Of a stretch of DNA of 64,000 nt, positions 22,715-33,873 are shown in pieces. The position numbers and the translations under genes were made by a program. The stretch lies in contig NW_006768799.1 in the NCBI RefSeq assembly GCF_000204055.1, positions 197,040 to 261,039 on the forward strand, written 5' to 3'. The stretch's first letter is position 1; every line of letters starts with the position of its first letter. The DNA comes from Melampsora larici-populina 98AG31. Its lineage: Eukaryota > Basidiomycota > Pucciniomycetes > Pucciniales > Melampsoraceae. Below the pieces are notes generated by a model that was not told the origin of the DNA, searched no databases, and saw only the letters and a list, made by a program, of their open reading frames with translations.

Positions 22715-24575
22715 TCAATAAAAGCTCAACCTTGTTGTCTTTTAAAAAGGAAAAATCCACCAAACTCCCAGATAATTGGGACGTTTAAAAGGAAAAAACC
22801 CACCAAGCTCCCAAAAAATTGGGGCGTGCTTGCACACAAGGGAAAAAAGCATTATGGTAAAAAAAAACAGATTAAAGAATCTGATCATCAACTGGCAACG
22901 ACACTCTTTGTTCCAACGAGATGGCCAAATTCTCCAAGGTGTACTGGTCCTTTTCAATTTAACTTGTTTAGCTAGTGTTTCATGCAATAAAGCCCAATGC
23001 ACTTAAAAAGAAAAAAAAATAGACTTCAGCGGAGTACTTAAAGAGAACGATAGTTGGACTTGTTCAAGTATGATAAACTCTAAGATCAAGACAATAATGG
23101 GATTAATAAAAAGACAAGCAGCATTTATCAGATATGCAGAACCTTTTTAGATTTTTATAAATTTAATTTGTTTGGATTGAACAAAGTCATGATGAGTTTA
23201 ACAAAGTCAGAGAAGAGAAAGATATCATAGAAGAAACCCAAAGTTAGATGAAAGTGAATCATATCAAATCAATTGTAATGTATCATATTGAACCGGTCAG
23301 TGGAGGGTGTATTAGGGTGAGATCCCGCCGTGTTTGTGCCAATTGAAACTGAAGGATCTTGAACCGAGTTTGAAGTCGGAGTTGGTGTGGGTGTGACTGG
23401 TTTGTGGAAGGATTCGTGCGTTGAGCTGGCAAGGAAGGGGAAGTGTTAGTTGAGTCCATATTGAACTCAATTTTTTTTAAGAAACAGGTGGTCAGCTCAT
23501 GCCGATTTCAACCCATGTGAAAATACCCATGAAAAAAACCCATAAAAAAGTTGGGTTGTCATGGGTTTTTTTCATGGGTTTTCATGTTGGGTTGTAGGTT
23601 TGTACACCGCTATTGATTTTCTTGGACAGCAAAATCTTCAGAGCAAAGAAATGAACAACTTTTATAGAACAAAATTCACTGATCAAATAAGAGTCCTCTT
23701 GCAAGAGAAACACAAATGCAATCATTGGGGTCAGCTGTCAATTTTATTTCAAAACTACAGTTGTTGCTTGTAACCAAATTTCAACTTCAAAAACTTCTTG
23801 TCCTTCTTGGGAATTCTCACAGTGATATACAAGAAATATGAACAGGCATATTTGAAGGCAATGACATGGGTGGCCACAGTTAAAATGGGCACACAGGTTG
23901 ATTGAGAGGATGTGAGAGTTTAGGTTTTGGAAAACCTTCCTACCAAACTGAAATTTGCCACCCCTGCTGGCCCACCAAGACCAGCGGATAAGTCATACGT
24001 CACTTCACAGACATCCAAGCTTGCAAGGAAAAATTGTCTGACTAGAGGGACTTGGTTAACTTGGGGCACCTTTCACAAAACAAATGTACCACCTCAAGTA
24101 TCCTAGATGTCTTTTTTGTTGGTCCAAGAGGAGTCTTGTGAATCAGTGCTATGTAGTTATTGAATAAAGCGCACACATGGACTGAGGCACAAGATTGTGA
24201 TACACCATATGTCAAAACATAGAAAACAGCGCATCCTACCTGAAAGGGTTATATTATGAGACAAGAAATTTCCAGAAAATAGACGGAGAAGGATGATCTT
24301 GAGAATGGTGATCAAGGTGAACAGATTAATGATGAAACCTTGGATCTCAATCCCTCATACTCACAAACTCTTGAAACTTGATGTTACTATTGATACATAT
24401 CATATTGACACTTCCAAGTCTGGATGTTGAGTAGCAATACTGGACGAACATTTGCAAATTTAGTACATTGTAGATCTTCAAACCCTCAAATCATCATGAG
24501 ATCGTTGACATCATCCTGAACTTTCCAAAACATCTACGTACAGTCAACGATGTGCCCCTGAGATTTCTAATCCAT
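22715..24575. other. repeat-rich intergenic region
   Basis: A second local duplication lies at about 22745-22825 (AAAAATCCACCAAACTCCC twice with changes). On the minus strand at 23255-23460 there is a short Pro/Thr-rich reading (TPTPTPTSN) after an AG site; it could be a lone terminal exon, but no upstream exons were found. A foldback is at 23509-23594. The rest, to the 3' end of the GPI16 gene, has no recognisable gene. Confidence 0.45.
23509..23594. repeat. foldback palindrome with ~34-bp arms
   Basis: The left arm starts CAACCCATGTGAAAATACCC and continues to 23543. The right arm at 23561-23594 is its near-complete reverse complement; the two are separated by about 17 bases. Looks like a tiny foldback element. 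Confidence 0.75.
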
Positions 24576-26753
24576 TCAACCCCTACTCTTTTGTTTTGGC
24601 AACTTCACAAGCTTGAATTCTCGAACCAATAGATTGAAGACAGATCCAAAGAATAAAGCCATCACTGTTTTTCAGGTCCCAACATAGATGTCAATATTGA
24701 AGTTGAACTTGTCCGTCACTTTTGAATACAGAAAAACGCGCACCAGTGGAAGTAACAATGATCACATTATAAGGCATCGAGAAATCAGGCGTAGCTAGAT
24801 AAATCAAACCAGCCGTAGTCCAAAATCTTTCACCAGTCTTAGAGATCAGTAAAACTGCCGGAGGCAGGTCAAATCCACGATTGGCATCTGATGCATATTC
24901 AGTGTAAAGTAATAAGGACTTGGTGTACTCAAAGTCAATCCTTACACAACTCTTAGGTGGTAATCTCAGGGTCAAGGATAGAGTCAGTGGACGTTGTCGT
25001 GCTCGTGATGGTGTGATGTGTTTTTTGATCACGATTTGATCTGTGTAGGTCAGAAAAATATGAGTTGCGAAGGTGCGCTTAGTCAGACATAGATTTAATA
25101 ATACCAAACCTCACTTCTCCCGCAGATCTGAGAGGTTTATTACTTACCTGCTTTCTTTTCGTCGATTGTGGTAGTGAGTGTATGAATGTAAGCATTGATC
25201 CACCAAGGTAATTGCTCAATATAAACAGCCTCGATAGCTTGATTGGCATTATTCCTGATCTCGACTCCTAATCGCCCATCTGCTTGACCTGCACCGGACC
25301 AAAATCGCTCAATTGAGACTAATGAAGGAGCATAGCTTGAAGCTGTCAAACGCCGAATCAATTGTTAGATTCCACAGACATGGTGAAAGCGTGGTCGTTC
25401 ACATACGGTAAACCAAATGAGACTCAGATGGCCAATTCATCCCGATTTCCAGAGGCAAGACCGCTGCCTCAAGGCAAAAGCAAAAGCAAAGACAACACAA
25501 GCAGATAAGCAAATGAAAAAAATGTGGTCTGGGATAATTTCAAATCAGATGACCAGATGAGACTAAACCTGTGGTTTACCTTTCATCAAATCGAAGGAAT
25601 GAAGACCATTGATCGGTAATCCATCAGCTTCAGCTCTCGGTTCAACAACTGCAGCAGGGTCATCAACGACAATGATTTTACTTGAACGAGCGACTGGGCA
25701 GACTCTTTCCACCGATCGATCAAAAGTAGACTTAAGGGACCAATCTAATTCAAGACAAATCACAGAAGCACGGAGATGAGGTTCCTAAAATAGAGTTATC
25801 TGAAAGTTTGACTGCCTTTTTCAGACGTAGCCCTCACCTCGTTTTCCTTGCCCACCGGCGCTTTTATCACGCCTTACAGGATCTAAAACAGATTCGATGA
25901 TCAATTCTAATTGCATCCCTGCTTGTCCATCTCCTGTACCCTTTCTAAGCTCTACCGCAATTGATTGCCAATGTGCTTCAAAAAGTCTATGAGGATTTAT
26001 GAGCATGGATAAACCAGCGTGGCCTTTACAGGGCAATAATCGCAAGACAGGTGACAGGTTTTCAGTACATGGTTGCTCTAGCGGCAGTAATCCATGAAAA
26101 AGTTCGGCTTCAATCTCCTCTCCAGTATCAGTCCTAAAACGTTCCTGATTTCGCCTTGGGAATAGTGATGGAGGTGGCCGAGTGATGTGAGCCGGTTGAG
26201 AAAGCTGACCAAGAGAGGCGCAGAATAAACCAGCCAATGTATTCGTTAACCCTGCCCAATTATTATCAATACTGCTTGCATGTTGCATGTCATGGTTCAA
26301 TTCGTTGAAGCTTGATGCTTTGGGTTCTGGTCGATCAAGCCAAGCCCAAACCTGAGCGCCTCGTGGTTTACGATCAATGGGGTGAGCGACAGAGGTCGGT
26401 TTCGCCCACCTGGTATCGTCCCACCTGCCTCTACTTAGTGAGAGGCCAAATTCAGCGATTGAAAATTGATGGATAAGCTCTGAGAATGAAGGTGGAATCA
26501 GATCCGATTCTCTAAGTCGGATGTTGGATTGGGTGAAGGTATCGTTAATCACCGAAAGCAGGTGGGCAGGTGTAGTTGGAAGTGATGATTGGAGGCTGAA
26601 GTTGAAACGGGCGTGTAGTTTGCCATCAGGCAGAGGCCGAAGGAGCAGTGTCTCGTCGTACACGTCAGGGCTTGATGAAATGAGACAGAAGGCTAATCTG
26701 GAGAATGCTAATGATCCTAAGAACTTGCTGGTTTGAAGGTTTGAGATGCGCAT
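24576..26753 (-). CDS. GPI16: GPI transamidase component, GPI16/PIG-T type
   Basis: Five exons: 25838-26753, 25580-25744, 25148-25342, 24744-25040 and 24576-24664, each junction in phase 1, give 553 residues. The start MRISNLQTSKFLG leads into a hydrophobic stretch. Family landmarks: YDETLLLRPLPDGKLHARF, FGLSLSRGRWDDTRW, LAGLFCASLGQL, CTENLSPVLRLLPC, VERVCPVARSSKI, and PDFSMPYNVIIVTST near the end. The last exon (VMALFFGSVFNLLVREF) restores the C-terminal membrane segment; without splicing at 24743 (donor GTGCGC) the protein would end abruptly. It acts in the ER, where the transamidase attaches GPI anchors to proteins. Length is slightly shorter than usual (~600). Confidence 0.9.
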
Positions 26754-27923
26754 CGAGGCCTGATAGTTATAAGGTGAAGAAAATGCTGAGCTCGATCAAT
26801 CCCAAAGGTTTCCAAAACATAAATCCAAACTACAGTTAGGGAAGTAGAAATGCATTTATCAAACTACGTTTACAGTGATCTCGCTTAAAAATGAGTCAGG
26901 TTTGCAGACATCAAGACAGCTAGGCTGATAAGCCCCTCTTCCGACGCGGCCACGTCCTCACAATTTTGCTTAAGATTCCTTTTTGAGGGCTATGAACCCA
27001 CATTGACATGCAGGGAAATAAATGCCACCACAACACTACTTAGAAGCTTATGGTTACTGGTATCAGAGAAACATAGCTTGAGTTCTAAGCTTATCAAAGT
27101 CCCTTACTTCTTGTCACAAACTCCAATGCACAGCAAGGGACTTCACCAAAACTTACAGAAACTTATCGCTCAGAGTAGAGGGTTTGGCAGGAAGCTTTCC
27201 TGTGACCCATTTAGAGAATTCCATACTGAAGATCTTTACATGAAGCAAAGAGAAAAAGTGTGCACCAATCCCCTGCGCAGGGTTTATGCTCATTCTTTTA
27301 AAGGATTCAATCCCCTGTTGTTTAAAATGTGGTTCAAAGATTGATCCTTAAAGGCAGATTTGTGCTCAAGGAGGACATCACATGCGTGATTGACCGTAAA
27401 CTCTCAATCTTTGAGATTATTTTTAGGCAAGAGGGAGCTAGCTTTCTTGGAAAAGAATGGTGTACATTATGCGCAAGAGCAAAGTGCACATTTTCTCTCA
27501 ATAGACCATGTAGTAATCTCTGGTAGTGGCATGTGTAGTCTAGATGGACATGAAGGAAGCTCCTGCAAAAGACTTGACTTTGAGCAATGGGTTTATGCAA
27601 GTTTATTGCAAGTCCCTTGCTACCCATCAAAGTGTGCAATAAGCAGTAATGGAGTTTGGTAAATTTACTTGAGTTCTGAGGCAGTGGGAAAAATTGAGGA
27701 TGGATCAGCCTTGATGCACGCGATGAGCTCAATCTGACTGCCATTGACTGACGGAAATCCCAGAGGGGAAAAATGTTAAGCCAAAAAATTAGGCAGCTCA
27801 AATTGTAATTCAGTGCAAAAACTCTATTGAGATTCGAGAAGTTTAAAACAAGTATTTTACTGCCAGCTGTAGGTAAAAAATTTTGTGGTGGTCCCATACA
27901 ATTTTGAGCAATCAGTGTCCTTC
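26754..27923. other. intergenic with a weak inverted-repeat pair
   Basis: Promoter side of the GPI16 gene, then non-coding DNA. Segments near 27105-27200 and 27560-27660 (opposite strands) share words such as AGCAAGGGACTT and AAACTCCA, suggesting an old inverted duplication. No gene recognised. Confidence 0.4.
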
Positions 27924-29011
27924 ATGATGATCATACCCACAAGTTCATTTCAACCTTTACCTGAAAACAAGCAATCAGATGACGATACGACGATCACTCT
28001 ACCTATCTGTCTACTCACATCAGCTAACCTCAAGGAGATTTGTAAGAGATTAAGATTAGATCAAACTGGTTCAAGGGTAGCTTGTCTCGATCGAATCAAA
28101 ACCAAGTTGAGCGAATCAAATGCGATTGGTGAATGTCTTTCTGCTTATCGTAAGATGTGGGGATCTCAATATTCATCTGAGTTGAGATCTCCTTCATATC
28201 CTAGATAGTGAAACTTACTTCAATTCTTGACCAATTTGATTTCTATCTCGATCACACAGGTTCAGATACTAGCGTGATACGTACGGATAACAGGAAGCAT
28301 GAAGTTGTTAAGACTCCACGAGTCGTACCATCAGACAAAAACTCCCGAGTTCCGCCCAAAAAACGCCCGCGTCAGTCTACCGGCACAAATATCACATACG
28401 AAATACATCCTGTGATCAAACCACTTCCTTCCACCCGTCAATTCGTGATCACTTGCGAAGACTTAGACAAACTCGTTGGGTACACACCTGATAAAGACTC
28501 AAATCTGATCACAGTCTTTGACCTGCATCAAATCCGCGAAGCTTTTTCTATCAGACCATCATTCAATGATCATACACAGTTAGGAACTCCAGTAAAACTT
28601 CCAGGTTCTAATCAACTAGAATATCAAAACCATTTAAAACAAGTAGATATTAGAAGTGTGCAAGTTTGTGATCCTCAATCTTTACTCAAAACCCGATCAG
28701 GCCCCTACAAATTTCGATCTCATGCAATCCGTTTACGATCAGCTTCTCATCGTCATCGTCGAATGAAATCTTTACCAGCCAGAATCGAAGAAAACGAGAT
28801 ACTATCAACGGCTTGGTGGTACATATTATCAGCTTCAGAAAGTTTAAGTAAAGATAAATTAGAATTCCTTCAAGTTTTAACAATATCTATTGATTTGAAT
28901 GGTGAACCTAGGAATGAAAATCCAATCTCTTATTTTCTCTGTGATCCTGCTCAAATCAATGATCAAGAAACTATTGAAATGTTAGATACAGTAATGAGTG
29001 ATTTGTTTTAG
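27924..29011 (+). CDS. SAP-motif protein, unknown function
   Basis: Exons 27924-28128 and 28260-29011 (phase 1, donor GTGAAT, acceptor CACAG) give 318 residues. The first exon encodes a SAP motif (LLTSANLKEICKRLRLDQ, then GSRVACLDRIKTKL), a helical DNA- or chromatin-binding module. It is nearly the same exon as at 39264 and 43259. The second exon is unrelated to those genes: a basic stretch (PPKKRPRQS) that could be a nuclear signal, a region with RSHAIRLRSASHRHRR, and an acidic-hydrophobic end. No F-box or LRR. Shared 5' exon plus a different 3' part suggests exon shuffling. Confidence 0.7.
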
Positions 29012-31379
29012 TTTTTTTCTTCGGTAGTCTCTTTTCTTAATCCTTCTATGGTTTTCATTCATTTTTTCAAGTTTGAGTGTGTGATTTTCGATTTTCGAGT
29101 TTTGTGTTATTATCTCTGAACTTATCTTTTCAAACCAGACTTTGGAGAATTGTCAAATTACTCCGTTTGGGTCATTTTAATCTAATAGTAGGGTTCCATT
29201 CCTTTGCTTTAATCTATGGCTCACATAATAGCGGTTGAGAGTTCAAGCGCTACCTTGCTCACTATCAGAATTAGGAAGCTATGTTTGGTTTTGACTTTTA
29301 ATGTTGGTTTCTTTGAATGCCAAGCTTTGTCTTATCATATCCTGACTAATATCAAACCTGCCTTTTCTCCACTTTTACTCGGCCAAGACCCCATATAAAT
29401 GGTCTCTAAGTTGAACAAGGCTGTCTTGACCCAACTTCACAGTTCAAGTATTATGTTCACATAAACTGCTTCAATTGATGTTCAATGGGGTCTTCAACAT
29501 CATTACACACGTCATCATCTTCTGATTTCTGTGGTACAACTATAACTCTCTCCTTAATCTTTGGTTTGCAAACTTGTGAGTCGATGTGCTGGGATCCTGG
29601 TGAATTCTTCCTGAACAATATCAGATTAAGAGGCCTTGTGTGTGATGAAAAATTTGGGTATTCCATGTGTTCAAACTAACCCATCAAGGCATTGTACAAA
29701 TCACAGTGAAAGCTAGCTTTGATGGATGATATATGGGTTTGACAGGGAAATATCAATATGATTGTGTTTTATGTCTCAATCATGATTTTCTTTTCAAAAG
29801 CAAAGAATTGCTTGTTTGCATATTGCACTATCCAAACAAGTCATGTGTAGGAGACTGGTATACAAGCTTAGCACAGTTATCTAGTCAGTTCTCAGAGTCA
29901 GAGAGCCCTTTTGATTGTTACACAATAGATAGCCATGCACTTTTTGGTATTACTACCTTTTTGTGATTTTGGTTCAAAAGGGTAACAGTGACAATAGTGG
30001 GGTTCAAGTTGGAAAAATGCCTAAAATACAACTGTCCCTGTATCAAAATTCTACTTGAATTTTTGAGATTTTGAAAACACTATCAGAAATCTCCACCTGA
30101 GAAGCACAATACTAGCATTTTATTTTTCAAAAAAATGTATTTTGTAGGGCTGGGAGGGCAAAATGCATAAAATTTTAGACACTTTTTTGGCCAACTTGGC
30201 TGACAATATAGTTTGCTTACACATTCCAAATCTAAGGTGGAAGGAAAGGGCCTTAGGAATTGTATGTTCTGTCAGGGTGTTTACTATTTGCAACTCATCT
30301 CTTATTGAGTACCTACAAATGCAGGGAATTGAGCAACAGTGACAGTTCAGTTCCACATACTCATCCTCAATCTAAGGTGGAAGGTAGGGAAAAATGGTCT
30401 CTGTGAGCAGTAAATAGACCCCTGGATGGGAACATGAGTCTTAGGGATCAAGATGTTGGTGCAGGGTTTTGCACTGATGGTGTGCTGGCTTCCCACAAAT
30501 GAAGCCCTCCAGAATCTGTGCCATGGCTGGTGGTGTACCAGTGCACTGATACTTACAAAAAAGGCACTTTTTTCCTTCAAGACTTACAAGGATGAATGGA
30601 GGCTGTTTGTTCTTTGATTGTAATCAAAAGAAGAGGTATGTATCAAGATGAATCTAGAAGTCATGGTTCATTCAGCATCTACATCCTCAATTACAAGAGC
30701 TTTGAAACCAAGACTGTTGAGATCAACAACATCACCTGCCTTGAATTGGTTCAAATCAAACATCTTGTCAATCAACCCATCAAAACTTTCATCAATGAGG
30801 ACATTGATGTCAGTTATTTCTGCAGAGTAAGCCCCTGCTTCAAAGATCCACCATGGGGTACCATTGCTATTTGTCTTTTTGAGCAACTTTTGATTGTTGG
30901 ACATGATATAGTGATTGAAGCTGATGATGTTCCTGGATCCAGAGTTGATGAATGAGCCAAAAATCATTTGTTGTAAGTTTTTGGTAGCTAGCTTCCACCA
31001 AGATCTAACCTGGGCCTACAGCCCTTTTTGGAAATCCTGCTGGTGTGCCATTGCACCAGCAGGCCTTATGCCAACACCTTAACCCAGGGACCAGATTCCC
31101 CTCTGCTACTGTTAAACAGCGCCATGAATATTTCTTTAGTAGCCGTTGTGATATATGTAGTCAATTTTTAGGAATATGTGTCTCAATCTGAACAAAGTTA
31201 CAGAATGTATTACATGTGATTTGCATATCTAGATGAGCAGATAACTGAGCTGAGCTATATGTACCTGATAGCTAAGAATTTGCTCAGATGTTTGCACATA
31301 TGTAGCATATGCTTTCTGGCTCAGATGTGCAGTGCAAGAATCATGTTCCCAGCCTAGGTCATGCAATGCTGGTGGTGTG
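29012..31379. other. intergenic, no clear gene
   Basis: AT-rich DNA upstream of the first retrotransposon. Apart from the minus-strand fragment at 30668-30967, no reading frame is convincing. Some short stretches (29480-29660, 30350-30580) have weak protein-like character and may be relics of decayed repeats. Confidence 0.4.
30668..30967 (-). pseudogene. protein-like fragment, unknown
   Basis: About 99 codons with ordinary protein composition (NGTPWWIFEAGAYSAEITD, DLNSLGFKALVIED) and no recognisable family. No splice partners were found in the degenerate flanks, so it is best read as the remnant of a larger, possibly repetitive, gene. Confidence 0.3.
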
Positions 31380-31523
31380 TGTTATGACCTGTCACGCATG
31401 TTACATATAGGTCTTTGCATACTTGTCTCGTGTCCCACATATTGCCTCTCCTCACTTAGCAATCTATTACATTCACAAGACCACCCTTGCTGTTCTCCTT
31501 GCATCTCTCTCAAAGCTACAACA
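31380..31523 (+). repeat. 5' LTR
   Basis: 144 bp, TG...CA ends. It contains ACTTAGCAAT at 31454-31463, which is complementary to the primer site just downstream. Confidence 0.95.
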
Positions 31524-31524
31524 T

Positions 31525-31534
31525 ATTGCTAAGT
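31525..31534 (+). promoter_or_regulatory. candidate self-priming primer-binding site
   Basis: ATTGCTAAGT begins one base after the 5' LTR and is the exact reverse complement of ACTTAGCAAT inside the LTR. Tf1-type chromoviruses prime reverse transcription by folding the 5' end of their own RNA onto such a site; this is inferred here from the 10-of-10 match. Confidence 0.6.
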
Positions 31535-31868
31535 CTACTTATTGAGATCCAAGAGAAGAACAACCAAAGAAAGAAGAAATCAAAAAAGAAATTAAAACAA
31601 AACATTCAGAAAGAAGTTAAAGGAAGTGAATCAAAAATTTTCAAAGTTCATAAAGTCAAGATTAAAGTTGAAACTATCTGCACTCTGCAATCAAAGTTGA
31701 AAGAAGTTAGATCTGATATACATCAAAATTAAATTAATATCCTCCGCGGAACCCGCATAATCTGTATCACCACCTTGTTCTTCCAAAACGCCCAACTTTA
31801 AACTTCCTTCTCAATCAACGGACTCCAAGTCTTCCGAAAAGGAGTACTACGAAACGGAGGAAGCTGCG

Positions 31869-33873
31869 ATGAATCCCGAAGTTGCTGAACCCTCGATGGC
31901 TGAAGTACTGAGGCAAATGCAGGAGCTCAACTCGCAAAGCCTAGAGGTCAAAGCAAACCTAGCCAAAGAATCTCAGAAACGTATAGAAGCTGAGAGAAGA
32001 GGAATGGAGGCGGAACAGCGCTTACGTCAATTTGAAACGGTTCACAATAACCCCGCTCAAACACACCAAAACCCCACTCCATTGCCTCAACCACCAACCC
32101 AGCATGTGATTAGTCAAATTAAACCTCCTAAGATTGCTACTCCCAACAAGTTCGATGGCGCTAAGGGACAAAAGGCTGAGGTTTTTGTCAACCAGGTGTC
32201 CTTGTATATGCAGATGAATGCTGCAGCGTTTATCAATGAGCAGGCACAGGTTACTTTTGCGTTGTCATACCTTGATGGAAAAGCTGGTTTATGGAGTCAG
32301 TTGATCACTGACGGATCAGTTATTAGATCAGGAGAAAATGAAATTGGTTACCTGGAAAAAGTTTATCAAATCTTTTAAAGCAACATTCTTTGATACGGAG
32401 CAAGTGACAAAGGCCGAGAAAGAGATACGAGAACTACGTCAAAACCAATCAGTTGTAGACTATTGGATTACACTGTGAAAATAATGTGTTTCTCCCTAGC
32501 GAAAAATGATTGCATTTTTGGAAAAATGATTGACAAAAAATTGTACCTGGAATTGTGGGCCCAGTTGTGGCCCAAAACGCTTGGAAAAAGATCTGGAGAG
32601 AGATACAACACTCTTTGTCCTGCAATGTTTTTTCGGGGTTGCTTAAAGCCTCATACTCAGCATGAACCCAGCAAGCAATTTTTAATGTTTTTACCAGCTT
32701 TTTCCCTCTCAAAGAAGTCCAAAAAATCCGGAAAAATCAGGAGAGATCATAAATCCCCTTTGTGATGTGTGGTGTTTTTTTTCGGATTTTTTGATGCCTT
32801 TGTCTTGGATACATGCAGGTTAGAACATTAAAAGTCTGCCAAATAAAGTTCCAATGCATTTTGGTTCACAGGGGCATCAAAATTCCACACACTGTCTTCA
32901 AACCATGTACAGATGATCTTGCATCCTTTGTTGTGCTGCAAAATTTTTTTTGGGTGGTTTTGGAGCCTTGTACATATGGCAGTAGCGTTTAAGTACCTAA
33001 AATTACACACATGTGATGACTTGCATACTGAGCCAGAAAAATTCTGAAAAAAACGTTCAACAAAGGGGATATTGTCCTCCACTTGTAATTTTTTTTTCAG
33101 ATTTTTCTTGTCACTATTGAAGGGTGAATTTAGTGCTTCAGTGCTGCATATTTATGTGTTGATCCACAAAAATTTTGAACATCACCAAACTGAGTGCTAG
33201 AATTTTTTTACAATGACCAAAATCTCCCAACTGGAAGAAAATAGCACATTTTGCCTTACCAGATTTTTTCAGATTTTTTGGGCCAATATCAAGCAAGGCA
33301 TTTTGAATGCTATAATCAATCATTTTTTGCCATGGAAAAACACATTATTTTTGCAGTGTTAGATTTTCAGAATTGGTGTTAGTGGTTAAGTGGCCTGAGA
33401 ATGTATTGATATCACAATTCAAGTCAGGCCTGAAAGGAGAGATCACAGTTCACATGGTTAGAGACCAATTTCAAGAAGTTGAAGAAATGGCAAAGCTGGC
33501 TGTAAAAATTGACAATGAGGTTAACAAACATACAAATGATTCTCACACTACAGTAGTTCACACCGCCACCCCACCAGCACAAAGTACAACTATTGACCCG
33601 GACGCCATGGATTGTTCAGCTTATCGACTGGACATATCAAATGAGGAGTATAAGAGAAGAGGAAACTTAGGAGTGTGTTATAGTTGTGGAAAAGACGATC
33701 ATTATATCAGAGACTGTCCAATCAAAAAGAGGCAAGGAGGAAGAGGAGGATGGAGAGGTAGAGGTGGATATGGAAATGGAAGATTCAGACCAAGAGTTGC
33801 GGAAGTGGATGGAGTAGGAGATGAAGAGAAAGGAGAAGGACGAGCAGAGGCCTCAAAAAATGGAGGCGCTTGA
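31869..33873 (+). pseudogene. gag: gag of Ty3/gypsy element 1 (interrupted)
   Basis: Begins at ATG 31869 with a coiled-coil-like N-terminus (VKANLAKESQKRIEAERR). The capsid region (KPPKIATPNKFDGAKGQKAEVF ...) changes frame near 32345. It is then split by the CACTG element at 32471-33358, and reading resumes through MVRDQFQEVEEM to a CCHC zinc knuckle (CYSCGKDDHYIRDC) and a Gly/Arg-rich tail. Homologous to gag of the second element. Confidence 0.85.
32471..33358. mobile_element. CACTG-ended non-autonomous DNA element inside gag
   Basis: The ends are inverted repeats: CACTGTGAAAATAATGTGTT on the left and CACTGCAAAAATAATGTGTT as the reverse complement on the right, continuing imperfectly for about 45 bp. 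The flanks are TTA on both sides (32468-32470 and 33359-33361). CACTA/EnSpm-type elements start CACTA or CACTG and make 3-bp duplications. Length is 888 bp with no coding capacity. The gag frame resumes immediately after it, so the insertion postdates the retrotransposon. Confidence 0.82.

Noticed and set aside
26521..26736. Plus-strand ORF within the GPI16 gene
   Set aside because: Shadow of a well-supported minus-strand exon.
27105..27660. Possible inverted-repeat element
   Set aside because: Similarity is patchy (short shared words), and no clean ends or target duplication were found.
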